Part shown: positions 39,967-46,381 of the stretch, one piece after another
Layout: each line of letters begins with the position of its first letter
Position numbering within the stretch: position 1 is the first letter of the stretch
Source: Chara braunii
Taxonomy: Eukaryota; Streptophyta; Charophyceae; Charales; Characeae
Reading direction: 5' to 3'
Length of the DNA: 46,381 bases
Assembly (NCBI GenBank): GCA_003427395.1
Contig: BFEA01000183.1
Coordinates: forward strand, 2,026,170 to 2,072,550
Notes under the pieces: generated by a model
Databases searched by the model: none
The model's input: only the letters and a program-made list of their open reading frames with translations
Told to the model about the DNA's origin: nothing
Made by a program: the position numbers and the translations under genes

Positions 39967-40863
39967 GTCAGGCCACCAAAACTTTGGGACATGCCTGACC
40001 CAACCAAGGTATACACAAACACAGGGCACAACAACTTTTCTCTTCTTTGGACACATGACTAGGCCATTATAGTCGCCCTGAACTGTTTAAATAGCCAAGT
40101 TATATATATCTCTCTGAACTTAACCTTCAAGGTGGGCGTAAAACTTAGCCATTCATCTTAGAAACAATACTCAACCGGCCTAAATTACCTTCAGTCATAC
40201 TCTTAATTGATACTCTCTTCAGTTTGTGATAAGTTATAGTCAGGCCACCCAAACTTATGGGACCCTGCCTGACTAGCCTGTTCATAGGTAAAAATAGTAA
40301 TAGAACATAGCCAAATTATAACCTTTGGGTTCCAGCATATGCGAGGCATTGGGTCAGACCACCTCAACTTACAGAACAGTCTAACTCACTGCCTAGTTCG
40401 TTCCTCTCTGATCCAATCTATGCGTGGCATTGGGCTAGACCACCTAAACTTATAGAATGGTCTGCCCTCTGTCAAGTTCATTCCCCCATAATAAAACAGG
40501 AAGAGGCTGAGCCACCCAAACTTATAGAATGGCTCAAACCTCCTCGTTCAGAACCAAATAAACAGAGGAAAACCCAAAATAAACAAGGCAACCAAGACAC
40601 CTGAACTTACAGAATGCACTTGGTTCCCCAAAAAAAGTCAACCACAATTAGCCCTCGCAAGTCAGAGCAACTAGATCACCCAAACTTATAGAATGATCTG
40701 ATTCTCAATGCCAATCCACAGCACTGGGTCTCCCCAAACTTATGGGGACTTCCCAACCTTCACAGCAATCAGACCACCTAAACTTATAGAATGGTCTGAT
40801 GCTCCACACAATCCAAAATAAACAAGGCACTGGGTCTCCCCAAACTTATGGGGACTTCCCAGT
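39967..40863. repeat. Array of ten hairpins with a shared loop and differing stems
   Basis: Stem pairs: 39967-39973/39993-39999 GTCAGGC; 40239-40245/40267-40273 GTCAGGC; 40356-40359/40379-40382 AGAC; 40437-40442/40458-40463 AGACCA (plus GGGC/GCCC outside); 40508-40514/40530-40536 TGAGCCA; 40590-40596/40619-40625 AACCAAG; 40673-40678/40694-40699 AGATCA; 40731-40735/40744-40748 TCCCC; 40768-40776/40792-40800 ATCAGACCA; 40829-40834/40858-40863 ACTGGG enclosing 40837-40841/40850-40854 TCCCC. The loop is CCYAAACTTATAGAA (15 nt) in units 4, 5, 7 and 9 and a close variant in 3 and 6. In units 2, 8 and 10 AAACTTAT is flanked by CCC and GGG. Spacers share words such as CCAAAATAAACAAGGCA. No protein frame is conserved. 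Confidence 0.88.
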
Positions 40864-43412
40864 CGTAATGACCCAGTCAAACCTCACGCAAAAACTGCTT
40901 CCCATCCGGCTCTTTCCCAGATGCAATTTCTTTTTACAATATGCTTTCAATCAATCAACAAAACTGAAACTGAGATTTGCATGCATTCCTTTACTTTGTC
41001 TGATTCATTTCCTGAAAGTCAAACAACAAGGCAAAGTAGGGCTGCATACCATATACTCAGTCAAAACCCAATAGATAGTACACGTAAGGCTATGATACGA
41101 GTTTATAGAGGGGAAGCAATGATTACCTCTCAGTTCCCTGCCTCCAGAACTCCCCCTGAGTTCCGGCAGAGCTCTCGCAATCGGTGGGATGACTCCCCAC
41201 AGAGTCTTGCTGCGGTCCTACGGGTTGCAATCCCGCCTGCCGCCTTCCTCTCAGATCAGGATTAGACTTAGAGTAAAAAGGACAGAATGAGGGGTTTGAG
41301 ACTCTCGAGATACATGAGGGGGACTGACTCAACTCTCAGGAGGGGGCCTTGATACCTTCAATCGCCTGAGGGCCCCGCAATGATGGTCAAATAACAGCAA
41401 CTTAGTCAAATATAAAGTCAGACTGCCGGAGTCAACTCTCTGACCATTACTCGATTTGCAGCACTAAACCCCCGCTTACAGAATCTGATTATTCCTTTGA
41501 GTCCCCAACATCTCTCCTTAGCCTCATCGTTGTTACACAGCACCCTGTAACAGTCAGCAACAACCAACATCAGTATGCGGCGGTATGCAGCGGTATGCAA
41601 CAGCCAACTATCTGCAGTGAGCACAACAACTTTTGTAGCAGAGGTGCGGCTGAAGTAAACAGCGAGGCGCGTAATCAACGGAGCAGCCGCATCGGGCGTG
41701 CATGCATCAACAAAGAGAATACCATGGTGCTGCAGTCTGACAACTCTCTCATTTGATGTTAAGAATCACGCACACGGGTTGCAATCTGCCTCGTCGTATA
41801 CCAGTGGTCTCGCCGCAGCGACTCAAATCAAACACTGCAAAAATCTGTAGTGCTCAGCAACAGTTCACCAGGGCTGCATAATGGTTGGGGCGACCCCCGC
41901 TGTGATCAACAGCATTTCACAGACCAGCCAACAATCGTGAACAAAGGACATACGGACACGAGGGATCTGTCACATAACTTCGAGGCCTGGTCCCTCCCGT
42001 ATCGCCCGCTCCAAAGTAAGTACTCTCTCTTCGGTCTCTCCCTCTTTCTAACACATTCACAGACACTTTTGACTTAGACTTTGCCCCGACTTACCCGCTG
42101 CCACTGTTGCAGCTCGGTCGGGTAAGTATCGCCTCCCCCTTTCTCGTTCGTGCCTCTCCCTCGCCTTCCTGATGGTTCCTCCTCAACACCTGTTGCAATC
42201 CTCAGTTCACCATTACAGTCAGCTGTCTGCCATACCGTGCCTATACACAGTCCTGAGAATGGCGATCCCGTTCGTACCAACAACATCCAGCGATTGCATC
42301 GACTCACACAAGCCGTATCACAAACTTCACTTGCAGAGCATACCCTGGCCATAGCACCCGGTGCTAAGCTGCATGTGCTCATATCGCCGCTAGCACTGGG
42401 CTCGGCACGGTGCATCGACCCGGTGGCTTCAGCATAACCTTCAAATCTGCAAAACATTGAGACTGGGCTGCCGATTCACCCCGCATTGCCAGTCTGTTCT
42501 CCTGAGCCGAAATGTGGCCGGATCCTGCCCCCACCCCCCCCCCAGTTGCCTCGACCGTTGGGACGAGCAGACCGCCGACCAATACTCAAGTACTCAGCCC
42601 ATTACTAAACTGTAGTCGTCTCAGTTCAACGGCTGAATAACACACCCGCCAACTGGTAAGCTCTCCAACCTTCTAAGTTGGCCTCCTCCCCTCTTCAATT
42701 AGTAAGTGTTCTCCGTCTCTTCACATTTCTATGAAGCAGCTCACTGCCCTTCGGTCGGAGTTTTTGCGAAACTCGGCCAGTCAGGACCACGATGAGGAGT
42801 TCACAACTACAGTCGTGACTGCAGATACCATGAACGATTGTAAAGAGTGATGAGTGTGCCCAACTGGTGAAGTAACCAGGCTCATGCAACTCTATCCGAT
42901 CTTAGCCACAACCTGCTTATGAGTATAATTACGACGAGCAACATGCAAATAACTCGGCCACAACCATGGGTAGGCCCGCCAATCGTGCTGAGTGAGGATG
43001 TCCCTATTCGTTTGGATCAGGGGAGATGCGCAACTAGCTGATCGTCGCCACTACCATAAGCGTTCCATGGTCGGAGCTGTCATGGCGGCATGCAAACAAA
43101 CCACATTGACCGCCGGGGTGATAGCCACTCACCCGACTAGCGGCTCCAGGTGGATGGTAGCCACAAGACCTCCTGCATTTGCACTGCGATTACATACACC
43201 ACGTCAAGCCAGCACCCCAATTCTGCCCCCCCTTCGTTTGTGCAGTATGGGGATGAATCTTCCGCTAGAATTCGAAAGTGTACATCGTTCCTCCAAAATC
43301 ACTTTCTCCACGTAGTCGTTCTGCCCCATGCAGCGAGAACTAACAACTAACCTCTACATCTGACCTTTCCATTGAATTCGCCCTATCAAAAAACCTCTCA
43401 CCACGCCTTTGC
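40864..43412. other. No gene recognised
   Basis: Short ORFs in all frames without domains. The strongest plus frame, 42150-42437, has ordinary composition but no recognised motif. GTAAGT words at about 42015, 42122 and 42703 look like 5' splice sites but no exons could be built around them. Confidence 0.4.
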
Positions 43413-43440
43413 CCACTCGATTCCATCAAGAATCGAGTGG
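43413..43440. repeat. 11-bp perfect hairpin CCACTCGATTC
   Basis: Arms 43413-43423 and 43430-43440, loop CATCAA. Confidence 0.95.
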
Positions 43441-44548
43441 TACCTCACTTTCTTCTCCCCGTTGTTCCCTTCTTCAGCCGTCGCTTGGCGCACTGCCTTT
43501 CCATACTAGCTTCGTCGGGGAGCAACGGGCGAAACAACAGGAACCCGCTATGACCGCCTTGACTGTGTTGGCGGCAAAACCAAGGGGGATAGCCCCGTCG
43601 GGTCCTCAACCCCTCGGTCTCTCCGCTCTACTCTGGTATTCCGCATCGTCGCCCCTTGGTCTCGATCCCTAAATCTTTCTAATGAAAATCGGACGCCGTA
43701 AACACTAATACTAGCCCAAGTCTGGGTTTGGCTCTGACTGACGCCTACATAAGCGGACACTGCGCAACTCGCGGGCCTATTTAAGATGTTTCAAAACCTC
43801 CTTGTTATCGATGTCGTCCTCCGTAAGTGTGCGTAGGTCACAGACAAGCACACCAATCAAAGAGATAAACTTTTTTTTTTTTTTCCTAACTTAATCAGAA
43901 TAATAAAATATGACCGGCGATCACGCTGACTCTTCAATTATCAACAATAAAAGGATCACGTGCGCCTCAAGTCTGCGCGCCCACACACTCTTTATTCTAG
44001 TCAACCATCAACCGCATAAAGAATGGAGACTGCCGCGACTGGCGCGGTATACTCAAACTTTTAAACCAAAGCTATTTTTTGTCATCTGCAAAAACCAGGG
44101 TGGATACCCTTATAAGGGTATTCGCACCGACAACTTATCGAACCATATTAAGCAACGTCCCCATCGCTTCGCATAGTCAGAAAGTTATAAGTCCATCCAA
44201 AACTCCAAATGCTGACGAGAAAGGAACCAATCCGATTAGCCAACAGACTCAGGTTCGAGGCCTTCAATAATCTGTGCCCGCACAACTGTATGCCGCCAAG
44301 GTTTCAACCTGGGTTTCCATTGTCCTGACACTAGGACGCCGGTGTATTACGCATCAATACAACGGCATAAGTTCCAAAGGCCCTCTCAAACCGTCCTCTC
44401 CCCTTTGTCCTGGACAAACGCCGCCTTCTCATTAAGTGTCCCGGTTAGACTCTTTCTCGTAAGCAGAGCCATACCCAGGGACGTGGTGTCGCGTGTGGCA
44501 GTCCCACACCCAGACGCAAAGTAAATTTTGTGTCGGGCTTCACGATCG
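43441..44548. other. No gene; 18-bp palindrome at 44104-44121
   Basis: ATACCCTTATAAGGGTAT is perfectly self-complementary. A T run lies at 43870-43884. ORFs lack domains. Confidence 0.5.
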
Positions 44549-44806
44549 TGTCACGCAGGAGTCTTTTTGTCACCATAACCAAATACCACTCCGACCGTGC
44601 GCGCGTGCTATACCTCTCACGACTCCCTACGCCAGGTTAGGGATCCCGAGAGGTACAACATATCTCCACCTACGGGAGCTGTCACCATCCCTTAGGTGGG
44701 TGCATCCCTGTTGAGCTACTGACCCACATGCGAAGGCTTTTACATGCAATCGCAGAGGTAGGTTAGCCGAGGGCGTTTTCTCGATCGCCGTAGCATAAGC
44801 ATACGC
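44549..44806. repeat. Dispersed tRNA-like repeat, copy B
   Basis: Partner of 32251-32565, same orientation. The hairpin 44666-44677 with 44688-44699 (11 of 12 pairs) has loop GCTGTCACCA, differing from copy A's loop at one position while the left arm differs at several. On the minus strand it contains CAGTAGCTCAACAGGGATGC, A-box-like. Confidence 0.75.
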
Positions 44807-45855
44807 GCGGTAGAACGCCTTGAGACTGACTCGAGGTGCTAACTACCGCGGACCGACTATCTAATCAGGTCGACTTTTCCGGACAATCTTCCATGCATAG
44901 TTAACTAGGATAAGGAGCCCCTGTCCCTTTTGCTGACCATATGAGACAAGATAGAGTCTAATCCCTTTTGTAGTTTCTCATTCTCTCCAGCTTCCCAAAC
45001 TCAGTCCAAAGTATGACCTTGTTCACAGATATATAAGTAAGTATATATATAAACAAGGGAACTCAATGAGCGGTAGACCTCACTTTCAGAATTGTTGTGC
45101 CCCGTGTACGAATATCCCAGATGATTCAGAAAAACAGTTCAATGTCTAACACCTGTGCAAATGCAAGGAAAAACATATACACGCATACAGATGCAGACAC
45201 AGAGTGCGCTACAAATGCCAACCTTTAACCCATTCATAGCAAGTCCCTCATGCCCCAAAACCTTGAAAACAACATTCCTTCCTAATCCTGACTCCTTTTA
45301 CCCGGCCCTTCACATTTTCAAAGACCTCCGAGTGTGATTTGGACAATTTAGGCATAAATACAGGGGAAGATCTATCCGTTTTCCTTCTTAGGTTTTGTCT
45401 TAGGTGTGGGTATCAAGCCATGTGGAAGTTGAGTCGGAGTTCTACCGACCTGTTATCCAATGATAACAGAATTTGTAGTTCCTTACGGATTTCTTCTGTA
45501 GTCTTCTTCAAGAGTGACGAACCTGTAGACACAGCACGGTCCGAAAGAATCTTAACGTTTTCTCTCTGAAGTTGGGATCTAGAAGATCTCTTCTAGATTT
45601 GTGACCCAGAGTTCAGTGCTCACCGTCGACTCACCGCCTAACTTCTTCCCTCATCTAACTATCAATCCGCTGCTCAGTCGGTCCAGGCGACAAACAGAGT
45701 TCATTCCCAGTTTCTTCATCCCAGCGGTTCTACTTAGTTTCCCCTTTTCAAAGGTTAATTACAAGCCCCATGTCTCTAGTAATCACAAGCAATACCATCC
45801 ATTCAATTCAGAGAGAGATCACATGATAAAGATCAAATCAGAATTTCAAAGGGTG

Positions 45856-45858
<3 letters not shown>
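44807..45858. other. No gene; two perfect hairpins
   Basis: CTGTTATC/GATAACAG at 45450-45457/45462-45469 (loop CAAT) and ATCTAGAAGA/TCTTCTAGAT at 45577-45586/45589-45598. ORFs lack domains. Confidence 0.5.
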
Positions 45859-45923
<65 letters not shown>

Positions 45924-45926
45924 GAG
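45859..45926. repeat. (AG)n microsatellite
   Basis: AG dinucleotides with one GG interruption. Confidence 0.97.
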
Positions 45927-46109
45927 TCCATAAAATTGGAGAGGTTAATGATAATGTGCAGTGAACATCTATGTGACCTTTTGCACGTGGTATTTTCTAC
46001 CGGAAATTGAACAATCTATCACAAACGTCACGTGGTAATTGATTTTCCCCACCCACGAGAAGGGAGAGCTCAATGACAACGTGCAGTCCACAACCATGTG
46101 ACATTGTGC

Positions 46110-46139
46110 ACTTTAAGGTACACATTGTGCCCTTAAAGT
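46110..46139. repeat. 9-bp hairpin ACTTTAAGG/CCTTAAAGT
   Basis: Arms 46110-46118 and 46131-46139, loop 12 nt. Confidence 0.9.
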
Positions 46140-46148
46140 CATGGGGTC

Positions 46149-46304
<156 letters not shown>

Positions 46305-46381
46305 GGAGAAAGAGTGAAAAAGAAGAAAAAAACGAAGTCGAGATACAATCATCACATGAGGAAATTGCGATAGACACAGTT

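Noticed and set aside
39967-40863. CRISPR array
   Set aside because: The repeated part is a short loop with changing stems, spacing is irregular, there are no cas genes, and the window is eukaryotic.
42012-42710. Splice donors (GTAAGT) of an intron-bearing gene
   Set aside because: Three donor-like words, but no convincing exons or acceptors with a conserved reading frame between them.

Overview
The window looks like repeat-dominated eukaryotic nuclear DNA. No complete host gene could be recognised. It carries a chromodomain-bearing Ty3/gypsy retrotransposon (chromovirus), an L1-like LINE with a poly(A) end, many GA/TC microsatellites, tRNA-like (SINE-type) fragments and two assembly gaps. 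Chromoviruses together with an L1-type ORF1 carrying a zinc knuckle suggest the green plant lineage. A charophyte-type alga with a large, repeat-rich genome would fit, but this is inference; nothing here fixes the species.

Layout. 1-1845: C/T-rich DNA, a CAT microsatellite and an AATT-dense block. 1846-6993: plus-strand chromovirus remnant in the order gag, protease, RT, RNase H, integrase, chromodomain. It is broken by frameshifts, in-frame stops and internal deletions, and no LTRs were recognised. 7000-18000: no recognisable genes, but many two-copy tandem duplications (41-102 bp), a CCGGCCT hairpin series, long TC/GA tracts, a 1 kb purine-rich block and an N gap (12493-12967) flanked by an identical 69-bp sequence. 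18025-27863: minus-strand LINE ending in a 41-nt poly(A) (poly-T on the given strand). It has an ORF1 with a zinc knuckle, a linker ORF, AP-type endonuclease, RT with FADD, and a CCHC-type C-terminal finger. It is decayed by many stops and interrupted by an element with 87-bp inverted arms around the second N gap (23623-23943) and by an AT-rich insertion. 28010-35100: duplications, an ACGT-core cluster and weak ORFs. 35101-37874: unusually dense perfect hairpins mixed with homopolymers and tRNA-like fragments. 39967-40863: a series of about ten hairpins that share a loop sequence while their stems differ but stay complementary. 40864-46381: mostly featureless, with a second copy of a dispersed tRNA-like repeat (first copy 32251-32565) and terminal microsatellites.

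The strongest candidate for something undescribed is the 39967-40863 hairpin array (constant loop, changing but paired stems). Related hairpin-rich stretches occur at 8118-8325 and 35101-37874. The retroelements are recognised with high confidence and are almost certainly non-functional. The remaining ORFs are weak and are marked so.
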